This document shows, piece after piece, positions 32,663-43,581 of a DNA stretch of 64,000 nucleotides. The number at the start of each line of letters is the position of its first letter. The first letter of the stretch is position 1. The stretch is from Dermatemys mawii (Eukaryota; Chordata; Testudines; Dermatemydidae). A model generated the notes under the pieces. The model was not told the origin of the DNA, searched no databases, and saw only the letters and a program-made list of their open reading frames with translations. Both the position numbers and the translations under genes were made by a program. The stretch is taken from NCBI GenBank assembly GCA_007922305.1, contig ML677334.1, forward strand, positions 60,118,858 to 60,182,857, in the 5' to 3' direction.

Positions 32663-35599
32663 GCAAAGTGTATCTCTGGAGCCACATACAGACAGCAGTG
32701 ACTGTGTTTCACTAGGTATAGAGATGGATCTTTTTATGAGGCATGGAAAGGGGAAGGCTACTTGCACTTCCCCCATTGCTCCTGGGTTCCCCCATAAGTG
32801 CCTGTCAGACTTTTACCCTGTGTAAACAAATACAATTCCATTTGACAAATACTGATTTTTTCCCCCCTTCAAAAAGTTTTGAATGGACTTGAAATCAGCG
32901 TGTCTTTGTTTGTTTAATAACTTCAACTTCTGTTTACTGAAACATATTGATGAATTTATTCTTTCAATCAATACAATGCACCTGTCAAAAATTCTTTAGG
33001 CCTTTGCACCACGTGTAATGAAAATGTATTTTATAAAACAAATATGGCAAAATGTCATCTTAAGTTCATGAACCAACAAAGCATCATGGTTGATGTCAGT
33101 ATGACTCTGGGGATGTTTGTGGTTTGTTAGTTAAGTGTGGCCGTAGATTCTGAACCTTTCTCTGACCGAGTGTGAGGCTACATACAATGCAAGCGCAGAA
33201 GTGGGTTATACAAGACATGCTACAATATGAACCTTCTCAGTATCTGAGAGCAGGATTCAAACTCCTGATCTGTGTTGAAATTTTAGCCACTTGCTTGTTC
33301 TGTCCTTCAGGGTCATCCTATAAGTGATTTTCAAACCAACAGAACGTTTGCTGGTGGTCTGCAGAGAGCTGGCAGGTCTTCTGCATCTATCTTTAGTAGC
33401 AGCCACTCCTACATACAGGGAAGAGGAAACAGGAGATATCCTTAGGGGCTGGAGCTGCTGATGGAACAGATAAAAATGACATAATTAATATTGTCCATGT
33501 AAGCAGTTATTGCAGTTCTCAGAGGGGTGTTAGCGCAGATGGTCTCTGGGATCACAAATGAGGAAAAAGGTGATCTGCAAGATACTCACTCTAACGATGG
33601 TCCATAATATAAAAGTTCAAAGCCTCTGCTCCAGATCATTACAAAGTACCTTAGAATGTGTTTTGCTCAAGTTGATCTACATTCATTTAAATTTTACAGG
33701 CACTCAGTGGGTAAGTAGAATACTGACAGAACAAGTTTTAAATACACTTTGCTGAGTAAAGAAGTAGTTTAAAGTTCAGACATTTGTCTTAGGGTACATT
33801 GGCTCTCTCTTCTATACATTCAATTTCTATATAAGTGATTGATTGTTTGGGGCAGTATTTTTTCTCACTATGTGAAAGTAACAGTTTAAATCTAATGAAA
33901 GCCCTGTTAAAGCATTGATTTATTCATAATTTAAAAAGAGAGAAGAAAATTGGAAGAGAGTCTGAAGTATTTCCTAGACTGCGACATATTATAATACATC
34001 TGTTAAGATTGTTGGAAATCTTAAAAATTAGTTTTCTTTCCTCTTAAAAATAATCCCTCATTTTTTTTTAAGTTTGGGAGGAAAGTTTGTTGAGTTGCTA
34101 TCTGTGAGTCTGATTCTGCCATTCTTACTCAGAATAAAGACTCGGTAGACCTTCACGTGGAGTAAGGTACATCTCAACATGAGTAAGTTTGTGTAAGAAT
34201 TGGGACCGCAGAGGATAGCACTCTAGGAGAGTCATCATGAGAAGAGCCCTCAGTAGAAAGATCACTCAGCAGTATCCTATGGGTTATGTCAGAAAGAAAG
34301 GAATGGAGCTCCTCTAGAGCCTACTAGGAAATGCAGACATATCCCCAAAACCTCATGGTAGATATTATCAGAGGCACGCTTCTAGGTCTGGATTCTTAGG
34401 TGACCACTGCACTTAAAGTTGGATTGTTCAGCCTCCCTATCAGCTGAAGCAGAAGGATTGCAAGCCTCACTCACACATTAAACAAAATTCTGCAGATTTG
34501 TCTATATTACCTCAGAGCACCTTCCCGTCAAAAGGAGATGAAGGGTGTTTTTCACTGATTGCTTCTGTTAATAAGGAAGGGTTCTCAGTGTTATACAGTC
34601 GGGATGTAAAGCCCAGAGATATTGATTTACCTTGCCAGCTTTGAGAATTCACTTGAGTTTAGTAATTTCGGTTGTAGCATCTCTTCCTGAAAAGAGATTT
34701 TATTTTAGGTATGTCCTGATACCTGAAAACAGAAGGGGGCCCATGCCCATCTTAGGTCACAAAAACCTCCATTTTTAACTGGTCAAAAAAAATTCACATG
34801 AGCATGCTTGTCTTTTCTAGAGGGAGGTGCCTAGCTGTGCATCTGACCTAATATGAAAGATGACTGCTGGCTCAGTATAGAGTGTGGAAGTAACCACTAG
34901 GCGTCCATGCAGGTATACGTATAAAAATCCATTAATATGTGTATATTCATTAAGTAAATATTATAGGTAGGAAATAAACTACTTTTATACCTGAAAATAG
35001 ATTTTCTTATGGAAATGCAGACACACCCTTAATTTATGGCATTACTCATCTAATGCTTTTATGAAAGATAAATGAACTGTTAGTGGTAATGAAAGTAATC
35101 AGAGGATGGAAGATATAGATGTAGAAAAACAACATCATTCAAGTAATATGTATCAGTGAAGCCTATCAACCTTAATAAAAAGCTATTCAGATTTCTGTGC
35201 TATAGGAAAATAAAAACAAAACCATAAACCTCAGCCTTCCTGACACTGGTTTGCTACCCACGTCAGTGTTTTTAGAGAATGAGATGGCTAGACCAAGCAA
35301 GTTTGTTCTGACACTGGTGACGTAACAGAGACCTGGGTTTAACATGTTTCCTGTTTACTTATGTGCTGAACACAGCAGTATCAGGAAAGTAGATTCTAAA
35401 GTCCTCTTCTAGGGTACGTGTTCAAGTATAGCTATGGAATGAATTGTTTTGAGGTTCTTGACAAATTGTGGATTTTTTTCTTTCAGAAAGTAAAAAGATA
35501 ATGCATTTTTATTCCCATAGATCTGTAAATCTGATCAGATCACAGTTGTCTTATTAAACTGAAGTAGGGATAAGATTACTATGCATCATTAGCATGTTC
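32663..35599. other. Intronic sequence, nothing recognised
   Basis: No paired element ends, RNA genes or exon-like ORFs were found. Confidence 0.4.
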
Positions 35600-36865
35600 T
35601 TTTTCAAATACACGTGTCCCCCCACAGATTTATTTGTTTCCCTGCAGAAAAATGACTTTGACAGGCAAGCAGAGGGACGCTGCAAGAGCAGTCACACACC
35701 ACTCCCTAGCTGTGCAGGTACATAATTTCAGACACCTGGAGTAGCCGGCAGGGAGGTAAATCACTGCAGGGCTGGGGACACACCAGCCAGTGGCTCCTGA
35801 CCTGAGCCAGGATCAGTTGCTAGTCCCAACTCTGCTGGAGGCAGGAAATGATGGGACTTCCCCTTCCCCTGCAGGGAGAGGCTGGGGCCGTGTCAAACTC
35901 AGCTCCAGAAACCTCCCCCAGCTGCAGAAGCTCAGCATCCTCCCCTCCTGCCTGCTCCCATTGCTCCGCAGGGGGAGGGTTCACTGTAAGGGGAGCTGTT
36001 CCCCCCATCTGCCCAACCCCAGTGCATCCGTACCTCCCATACCCAGACACCCCCCGCCAAACCTAATCCCACACACCCAGAACCCCCCTAGCCCTCCATA
36101 CTCATACCCAAACCCCACCCCTCTGAATCTCAACCACTGCATCAGGAGCTCTCTGAATCCAGATCGCCTGCCTCCGGACACCAACCCCTGCACCCAGACC
36201 ATCCCCCACTGAGCTCCCTGTACTCAAACCCCCACCCTGACACCCCCCTTGCAAGTTACTGCCAATTAGCTACACCCAGACTCTCGTCCTACCAAGCCTC
36301 CCCACCCAGCACCTAGGCCCCCCTTGCTGAGACCCCACACCCAGACTCCTCCGCTGAGCCCCAATCACCTTTACCTGGAAGTCCCCGCAGTCTCCCATTG
36401 CCCTTACACCTGGAAATCCCCCCCAACGAGCCTCTGTGTATCCAGCTTCCCCCCACATTTAAATCCCCCCACTGAGCTGTCTATACCCAGATGGCATCCT
36501 CACCCCACACCTGGATCCCCCCAGAATGAGCCCCTCCACACTTGGATCCTGCCTGTTTGAGCCTGCCTGCCTGCCCCACAACTGGTGCGCCTGGCGCAGA
36601 GGGGCAGGGCCCCCAGGGTGTTTCTGGGGCAGGCCCAGGCCTTGTGCTGTGTCAGGGTCGGGTGCAGGCTTACCACTGAGTCTGTGTCCCCAGGGGTTTG
36701 CGGGCTGCAGGGTGATCTCCCACCTTCGTGCAGCCAGTGGCCTGTGCTCTCCACTGCCATGTTGGAGCCTCTACATTTATTTATTGACAAATAAAACTTG
36801 CACAATTTTAAAATATTGTGTGCAGAATTTTTAATTTTTTTGGTGCAGAATGCCTTCAGGAGTAC
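35600..36865. repeat. Composite repeat with a cytosine-rich degenerate minisatellite
   Basis: Edges resemble a dispersed reptile repeat (left 'ccccacagatttatttgtttccctgcagaaaaatgac'-like segment, right 'gcagaatttttaattttttggtgcagaatgcc'-like segment). Between about 35990 and 36540 the plus strand is a string of degenerate units of roughly 20-30 bp resembling CACCCAGACCCCCCACTGAGC. Proline-rich ORFs here (35790-36212, 36324-36560) arise from this composition and are not genes. Confidence 0.5.
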
Positions 36866-37167
36866 GATAAAATAGGAAAATTACTGAATAAAGTAAATGT
36901 TACTGTTGTCAAGCACTATATGGTTGAGCTTTTACATGTACAAAAGTTAAGAAATCCTATTCCTAATGTAACTTGGCTGTCTTGTGCATGTGCAATATTT
37001 TGTATTTGTCCTGCACATGCCAAGTTTAAAGCCTTTATGAGTATGTTCAATGTGGCTAATTTTTTTCTTTACGCAATAACCATAATTGGATACTAAAAAA
37101 CAAAACAAAGGAAAAAAAGATAACTAACTGGACTTTCAAGTGGGACAAAGTATGTTTGAGAACTAAG
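36866..37167. other. Intronic sequence, nothing recognised
   Basis: AT-rich, with no features seen. Confidence 0.4.
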
Positions 37168-37470
37168 CAAGAGGCTATGAGTTTGAGATTACGGAGTTCT
37201 AATTCTTGTTCTTGCTCAGTCTCTCTATGGCCTTGTCTATACTAGTAAGATAAAAGGTGTATTTTTTTAAAAATGACAGCTATCATGTTTTAAAATCCAT
37301 TGCATGTTAACTATTACATTTTAAAGACACACCTTTTTATCCTAGTGTAGATTTTTTTCTTTGTGGGATTTCTGCAAATCATCTTGGTTTTTCAGCTGTA
37401 AAATGGGAGTAATAATGCTATTCAATTCGCAGAGGTGTTGTAAAGATGTATTAATGTTTGCACCAGGGGT
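37168..37470 (+). repeat. MIR-type SINE split by a small MITE
   Basis: The MIR head/core (37168-37228) reads up to '...ctcagtctctctatgg'. The continuation '...ttttcagctgtaaaatgggagtaataatgc' resumes after 37357. The gap is the MITE at 37229-37357. Confidence 0.65.
37229..37357. mobile_element. Small Harbinger-like MITE nested in the MIR
   Basis: Left GGCCTTGTCTATACTAGTAA; the right part ACACCTTTTTATCCTAGTGT is its inverted counterpart, with 'aaaaggtgt' facing 'acaccttttt'. The right-hand end (after AGTGTAGA) is decayed into T-rich sequence. Confidence 0.65.
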
Positions 37471-37682
37471 TGGAAATGTAATCTATAATTTATTATTTTT
37501 CTTCAGATTTCCAGGCATGAGAACTATTAACCCAAAGTGGAGATAATTTCAGAAAGTTAAAGCACTTTTCAGTGATTGTGGCCTTTGAACCATAAGTATT
37601 GTATTCTGTTCATAAATCAGCAGAACAGTGTAAATAACTCAGAAGTAAAAGTGACTGACAAAATAAGGCATGTTTTTTAAAG

Positions 37683-37707
37683 AGTGAGTGTGTGTGCGTG
37701 TGTGTGT
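37683..37707. repeat. (GT)n microsatellite, imperfect
   Basis: A GT tract with one GC interruption. Confidence 0.85.
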
Positions 37708-38289
37708 AAAGCAACTCCATTTAAGAAGCCTCTATAAAGTTGTTCAACTAAGTATGCCAGAATAGGGCATGCCAAAGAGAGAATTGAACGTGATACCTTA
37801 ACTTCACCCTTTCTGTGAGTGCTTTATGAACTAGTCTTTAATTATTTGTTACAATATAGTATTCAATGTATTTGTCACAATATGACATCATCCACATTTT
37901 TCTGCAGCCAGATATCTATCTGTTCATCCTAATTACAGCAAACTACATTGGTTGTACCAGATGCATCCATGAACGTAATTTTTGTACAATTGACACAGCG
38001 AATGAGGCAATGCCGTGTCCCATGTGAGATGCATAACAAATTTGGTAAAGGCTTCTGATCACCCCATACCTTATTCAGTGTGCACCTTACTCTGTGAGAC
38101 AAGAGTTCCTGTGAAATTCTGCCTCATTGACCTTGTACTTTGAATTAATAAAATCTTCCTGTGCTGGGCATATCAGCTTTTCAGCATTTTGGATTATTAA
38201 AGCTAGGACATCTGAGTGAAGCAAGTTCCTACCGCACACATCTTGGAATATTTTACAAAGACATCTCTAATTCAGACAACACGTATGTC
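37708..38289. other. Intronic sequence, nothing recognised
   Basis: No features seen. Confidence 0.4.
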
Positions 38290-38292
38290 ACA

Positions 38293-38530
38293 GGGCTGGG
38301 CTACACTAGGGGGAAAGGGTTGACCGAAGATCCGCAACGTCAGCTACATGAGTAACGTAGCTGAAGTTGGCTCATCTTCAGTTGACTTACCTGCCGTCCT
38401 CATGGCGGCAGCGGGCTCCCCTGTCGACTCCAGCTTGTGCCTCTTGGCAAGCCGGAGTTCCAGAATCTACGGGGGCGCCTTTGGCGATCGATCACTACCT
38501 ACTGATCTGGCGGGTAGTGAAGACATACCC
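38293..38530. mobile_element. Second copy of the hairpin-rich MITE
   Basis: Same family as 30271-30549: shared 'acgtagctgaa', 'gacttacctgccgtcctcatggcgg' and 'gtcgactccagctt' blocks in the same order. Ends GGGCTGGGCTACACT / complement GGGTATGTCTTCACT, flanked by ACA (38290-38292 and 38531-38533). More diverged, with weaker hairpins. Confidence 0.75.
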
Positions 38531-38734
38531 ACAGACTATCTACTCTCCAACTGCTCATTTAAAAAGTGCTGAAAAAGTAGATCATTTGCAATGCGTATGC
38601 ATTAAATAGTAGTACCAAAGACACTCAACCTGGGCAAATCAAAACCAATTTTGGAACACTAAGCACATTTATCTTATTTCTGTATGCCTGTCTGCCCAAA
38701 GTATATGTGCTCTTTCTAATTATTCATCGACTTA

Positions 38735-38880
38735 TCTTCACAACACCCCTGCCATTTAGGTACTATCCCCTTTTCAGAGTACTTGCATGACTTACTGGGG
38801 GTCATGCAGAGCTGGGAATTGAATCTAGATTTCCTGAAATCTAGACCACTACCTTAACTGCAAGATTGCTCTTTTCCCCT
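38735..38880 (-). repeat. MIR-type SINE, minus strand
   Basis: The complement of MIR is recognisable: 'gtactatccccttttcag', 'gacttactgggggtcatgcagagctgggaattgaa' and 'ccactaccttaactgc' follow the expected order from tail to tRNA-like head. Confidence 0.6.
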
Positions 38881-40182
38881 TTGTTCTATCTGGGGATTGT
38901 TTCCCTGATAAATTTTAACTTTTTAGCCATAGTCATAAAGAGGAGGCTGCGTAAGTAGAAACCTTAATAATAATAGTTACTCTTTTATTTGATAGTGCAC
39001 TGTTTTATTATAATTTGTATGTTTTATTACATGCCTGCCTATATTTCTATTTATTTCTGAATTGTTTTCATAATAGTGCAAGTGACCCTGCTGGAGACAT
39101 GCTGAATTGCCATATTTTCTCATTCCATTTGCAAAGCAAATCTTGTGAAACTCATCGATATGCACCCTGTAGATTCCACTTACTAAAGCTGCTGGCATTG
39201 CTTAAGAAGAAAGCATGCCCTGTTATATCAAAGAATGAATGTAGAGTGATGATCCCATCACCGTCTAATTTATGACTATTCAGTTTCTGTATGACCATTC
39301 CATTTCTGTATGAGTGAGCTGTAGAGTTTCTCATCCTGGGTAATGAAAAGCAAGAACAAATTAAGAAGTCTGTGGAGGTGGAATGAAACAGTATATATTA
39401 TAATTTGAAACAAATATTTTTGAGGAATTATTCACCTTGTTTTATTTTTGCCATAATGCTGTAGTACTTAATCCCAGATGTGAAGACAAGGATATGAAGC
39501 AAACAAAACACAACTGTTCTGAAGCAGCGTGGGGAACTAGAGTCCTGAGGTTGCTTCTGAACCCGGGCCAGCTGCATCTTTGCTGCCAAGAAGGAGGCCT
39601 TGTTTTACTCCCAAGTGATACTAATCTAATTGGGGGGAAAAAACATAGCTTTCAATAAACGCACTAAATTGATTTTTTTTTGACAAGCACTAGAAAATTA
39701 GATTAGTGGTTGTTTTTGTTAACTGGGTTCAATAGACTTGCATTCTTTGAGTACGCAAATACTCATCTCAAAACATAAGACTATGATCTGTGCATGTTAG
39801 AGCAAATATCAACATCAGAACATGTTTGATATTGAATTACTCTGAGGTTATAGGTTTTTTTCCAACTGTTACCTCAATCAACTAGCAGAAAAAATGTTGT
39901 ATGTGGAACCGTTTGGAGATCTACTATAGCAAGAGGAGCCAAAATACTAGTGATCGGGGTAGTGTTGGGAAGGAAGGTTTACAAGAGCAATAACATCAAG
40001 CAGGAAGCAAATAAATTTGAGTCAAGATACTATGCAGTATATCTCAGTAAAAGCACAAGAGATACAGACACACACACAAAAAGAGAAAAAAGATACATGA
40101 AAGAATTTTTTAAAATAGAGTTACTGGTGACATAAGTTTTAAAAAATAATTTAATATTTGATTCTTACTCCTTTTTTTCCAG
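38881..40182 (+). other. Intron sequence immediately upstream of the SPIDR exon
   Basis: AT-rich, with no element ends recognised. It ends in a polypyrimidine tract (ctcctttttttccAG) that forms the acceptor for the exon at 40183. Confidence 0.5.
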
Positions 40183-40393
40183 GCAAAAGCTCCTTCTCCA
40201 TAATGAAAATGTCCCTGTTATCATGAATACATATTTTAGTCAGAAGGTTCTTCTCAAAGATCACGCAGAAGTGAAAGAGAGGACACATTGTCCAGCGAAG
40301 TTGCATATTAAAAGGAATGTTATATCTTTGGCACAAATATTCAGATTAAATGACCTCAGAGACACTCTACCTCAGGAATCTGTAGTTAATCAG
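40183..40393 (+). CDS. SPIDR: SPIDR internal exon (partial gene)
   Basis: SPIDR is a nuclear scaffold that brings RAD51 and BLM together in homologous recombination. This 211-bp exon has an acceptor (polypyrimidine then AG, 40181-40182) and a donor CAG|GTAAGG after 40393. One base completes a codon from the previous exon, then 70 codons follow and the exon ends in phase 0. Its translation (KLLLHNENVPVIMNTYFSQK, then KRNVISLAQIFRLNDL) aligns with my recollection of human SPIDR around 'SCPVILNTYFCEK' and 'RRSISLAQMF'. The preceding human residue is Trp, consistent with the split codon xxG. The recalled match, joined with the next exon, makes the identity likely. No database comparison was run. 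Confidence 0.85.
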
Positions 40394-42608
40394 GTAAGGT
40401 TCATTTTGTTTGAAGTTTAGCACTTTTTAATAATTTGCTGACAGATGTTTGGAAATTGTAACAAAAACCAGAAATATTGAAATACTGATGTGCTCTCTTG
40501 CCCTCTTATTTAGCCAAAACTGAATAATATGATGTGCTGTTTGTTTTAATAATATTTTACAAGTAGAGACTTTTGGCCAGCTAAATGCTGAACTGCTGTG
40601 AGATTATTTTGTTGTGGCTCACTATTGTGCTGAGTAATATTGGTGACATTATCACAGCTTCGGTTTTCATTGATTCACTCTTATTCTTTGTAGCTCAGTA
40701 TCCAGTCTCATTTTAAATAATTACTATTTTCTTAATAAACTTTGATGTTTCCTTTCTATACTCCTATCTTTGAGTCTTCTTTCTCTTCCTCTTGCGTCCT
40801 TTCTTTAAAACACCAATGATTGCCTTTAATAGAAATAAGGTTAAGATTTTAAAAATGACTGGTGGTTGTGGTACTTCAACTTTGGATGCCCAGCTTAAGA
40901 TACTTTAAAAGGGCTTGCTTGATAGAGTGTGAATGTCTAGCACTTTCTGAAAATGAGACCCCTTTAAGGCATTTTGTTGGACGCCCAAATATGGAGGCAA
41001 CAAAAATAACTTGTCACTTTTGAAAATCTAGACCAGAGTTTCATATGACTCCATTGCAAAGCTTTCACTGTTCCCATCATATCTGATGCCTCTTTATAAG
41101 CCTGGGAATGAAAAGGTTAGATATATCAAATCTAACCCTAATCTGACCTCACATTTTTAACCAATTTCCACTATAGATGTGCCAAAACCAGAATAATTTA
41201 CTCTCACTCTTATACTTTGGAAGGTTCAGAAAAATAGGGCCTGTATCCAAACCATCCTTGGTTTTGGTTTTTCAAAACCAAATCCAACAAACTTCTAAAA
41301 AACCCAAAACACTTCCTTTGAAATTTCAGCTAAAAAGCTCATCCCTTCAACCTGGTTTACATGGGGTATTTTTTTATCAGTGTAGCTTCTCTGCAGAGGT
41401 GCAAATTATACACAGATGCCATGCATATTCAGTGGAGTTTGTATTGGTTGCAAGTACATTGATTTTAGCTACATCAGTGCAAAAATTCAGAATTTAGGAC
41501 TCAGCTAAGTATATACTATGCAGCTTTTAGCAATAGGACTATGTCACCACAGCCGTGCCGCTAAAAGGCACACCGTGTACCTGCTGTTTGTTGGCTCTCC
41601 TGTCGACAAAATACTTCCACCTGCGATAAGCGGCATTTTTTTAACAACTCTGACAGGCAAATGTTTTGTCGTTCAGTTGCCAGGGTAGACCTAGCCTAAG
41701 TGGTTGTGAGCCCTTTCTGGTAACAAGCACCCTTTGAATTGCACTATGTTCTTGGAGACAATCTTGGTCCTACTGATGTCAAAGGGAGTTCGACATTTGA
41801 ATGGTATCATGACAAATCCATTCATGCTAGCAAGTGATAGCTAGTAGGATTAATTTTATGTAGCATTTTTCTAAAAGAGTACTGAAAATGGGGTTTAGAA
41901 TAAAGATGGCAGAGGGGAGATTGAGGGAAACAACAATTTTGCTGTGAGAAATGGCAGGGGTTTAAAATGGGATGATTGTGGTTATTGATATGGGATGAAG
42001 CAGCAGATAGCATGGGTTTTATTCCAGAATAAACTTACTTTTTTCAGGCATAGTGAAAGAATGGAAATAGATAGGAAAATAGATTAGGGTTCCTGTTTTT
42101 CTCTTCAGTAATCTGGTTCCTTTGACATTATAGTTCATCAATTTGAGAGATGAATTACTGCTTTCATAAAACTATGCACCGTTATGTTGTCCCTCAATTT
42201 AGAAGTTGTAGAGTCAATTTTGAAGGTTTAATGCTACAATGTAAAAGGAAGTAATAGTTAGAACTACCAAGAATTAAGTAAAGCATAAAACGGTAATAAA
42301 TACTAATGCCAATTCTTTCTTCCCCCTACTGTCACCCTTGTCTCACATGAACTGAATTTGTTTAATCTAAGGCAACAGTTATATCCAGGAGACCACTGTG
42401 TGCTGAACTGTAGGGTTTCTTGTGCATTTATTTAAAATCTTAGCTAAAAGCTGGCCATATGTGTAAATTATGGTTTATATATACTAAATACTTTGAAAAT
42501 AATCTTGTGATGCTTTTCTATAATGAATCGTTGTTGAATTTTACTTTGCGTCACTACATGATTTCATAGTCCATAAAGTAATTTAGTTTATGGCTTTGTC
42601 TTTACCAG
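40394..42608 (+). other. SPIDR intron between the two exons (2,215 bp)
   Basis: Phase-0 intron with GT...AG ends. It contains one MITE (41503-41696) and otherwise unassigned sequence. Confidence 0.75.
41503..41696. mobile_element. Harbinger-like MITE in the SPIDR intron
   Basis: The right end is clear: the complement starts GGCTAGGTCTACCCTGGC, followed by TAA. The left end (AGCTAAGTATATACTATGCAGC) is decayed. Internal blocks match the copy at 19357-19645. Confidence 0.55.
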
Positions 42609-42883
42609 GTTGCTTGTACCAATATGATTACACCAAAGACTGTACAGACTAACAGCAACCCTGAGTACAAACTACATCCCTTTGCACTCAGTGCCCCGAA
42701 TGAGTCTCTCCTAGAAGTGGTGGAAAGCCAGGGAGCAGCGGGGTGGAAAGAAGTGCAGGTACAAGTGGTTGTCCAAAGGGTGTATTATCTACCCGCAAGA
42801 GAGGGTTTCAGATGTCAGCTTCAAGGAAATAACCCAAATTGTTATGCAACGCCAATCTTAAATTCAGATCTGCCAAATATTAG
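42609..42883 (+). CDS. SPIDR: SPIDR internal exon (partial gene)
   Basis: The next coding exon after 40183-40393. The acceptor is ctttaccAG (42607-42608) and the donor is TAG|GTGAGT after 42883. It starts in phase 0, as the previous exon requires, and its 275 bp leave two bases of a split codon. The key match is ESLLEVVESQGAAGWKEVQ followed by VVVQRVYYLPAR, against 'DSLLDVVESQGAASW' and 'VVVQRVYSLPSR' recalled from human SPIDR, in the same order and spacing. The region between (residues 3-30 of the exon) is poorly conserved. No stop or frameshift was seen. The following exon is not in this window. Confidence 0.88.
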
Positions 42884-43277
42884 GTGAGTAATAAAACACT
42901 TGCAAACTGGTCTGGTGGGATTATAATATCAGGGACACAAAACAGGGAGGGGAAGTTGGATCTGGCATTCTGATGCCCTCAGCTAACACTGGCTAAATAT
43001 ATTATGCAAGACCTAGTGTTCTAGTTGTATTAATATTGCACGTCCCTAACAGGCACAGGTGCAGAGCACCACTGATGTTACCTGAGGGAGGGGATGGACC
43101 TAACCTCTTGCCTAAGATTCCTGTGCTGCACCAAGAACTACTGGCAGAAAGTTGAAAAATGAGTAACTGGATGATAATTTAAAAATAGGTGGTGATTATG
43201 TGCCTGTCTTATATTATTACATGAGTTGCACTGTACAGTTATTAATTCTGTTACCTAACAGTTACCTAACTATTTCA
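42884..43277 (+). other. SPIDR downstream intron, start
   Basis: Begins with the GTGAGT donor. No features were recognised in this stretch; the intron appears to continue to the end of the window. Confidence 0.5.
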
Positions 43278-43376
43278 GTCTTTAAAGCACTTGACAAATA
43301 CTTAATTTATCCTCTTATAACACCCTTATGAAATAGGAAAGAAAAATTAGCTTTATTTTAGAGGTGGAGAAACAGA
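43278..43376 (-). repeat. MIR-type SINE fragment, minus strand
   Basis: 'taaagcacttgacaaatac' through 'cttatgaaataggaaag' to 'gaggtggagaaacagag' is the complement of a MIR tail. It stops at the left end of the next MITE. Confidence 0.5.
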
Positions 43377-43581
43377 GGGCTTGTCTAAAAGGCGGATTTT
43401 ACACTAATGTATCTCCACCAGTACAACCTTATGGTGAAGTCTGGCCCACTGAAGTCAGTAGCAAAACTTCCATTGACTTCAGTGGGACCAGCATTTCACC
43501 TCTGTGCACCAGTATGGAAAATTACTTGTGTTGCACAGTTACATCGGGATCCGTGCAGAACTTTCCAGTGTACACAAGGCC
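43377..43581. mobile_element. Harbinger-like MITE adjoining a MIR
   Basis: Left GGGCTTGTCTAAAAGGCGG; complement of right GGCCTTGTGTACACTGGAAAG. The inside contains the phrase 'tgaagtcagtagcaaaacttccattgacttcagtggga', whose halves are complementary. No clear target duplication. Confidence 0.5.

Noticed and set aside
35790..36560. Proline-rich ORFs (up to 140 codons)
   Set aside because: They follow directly from C-rich degenerate repeat units and have no domain.
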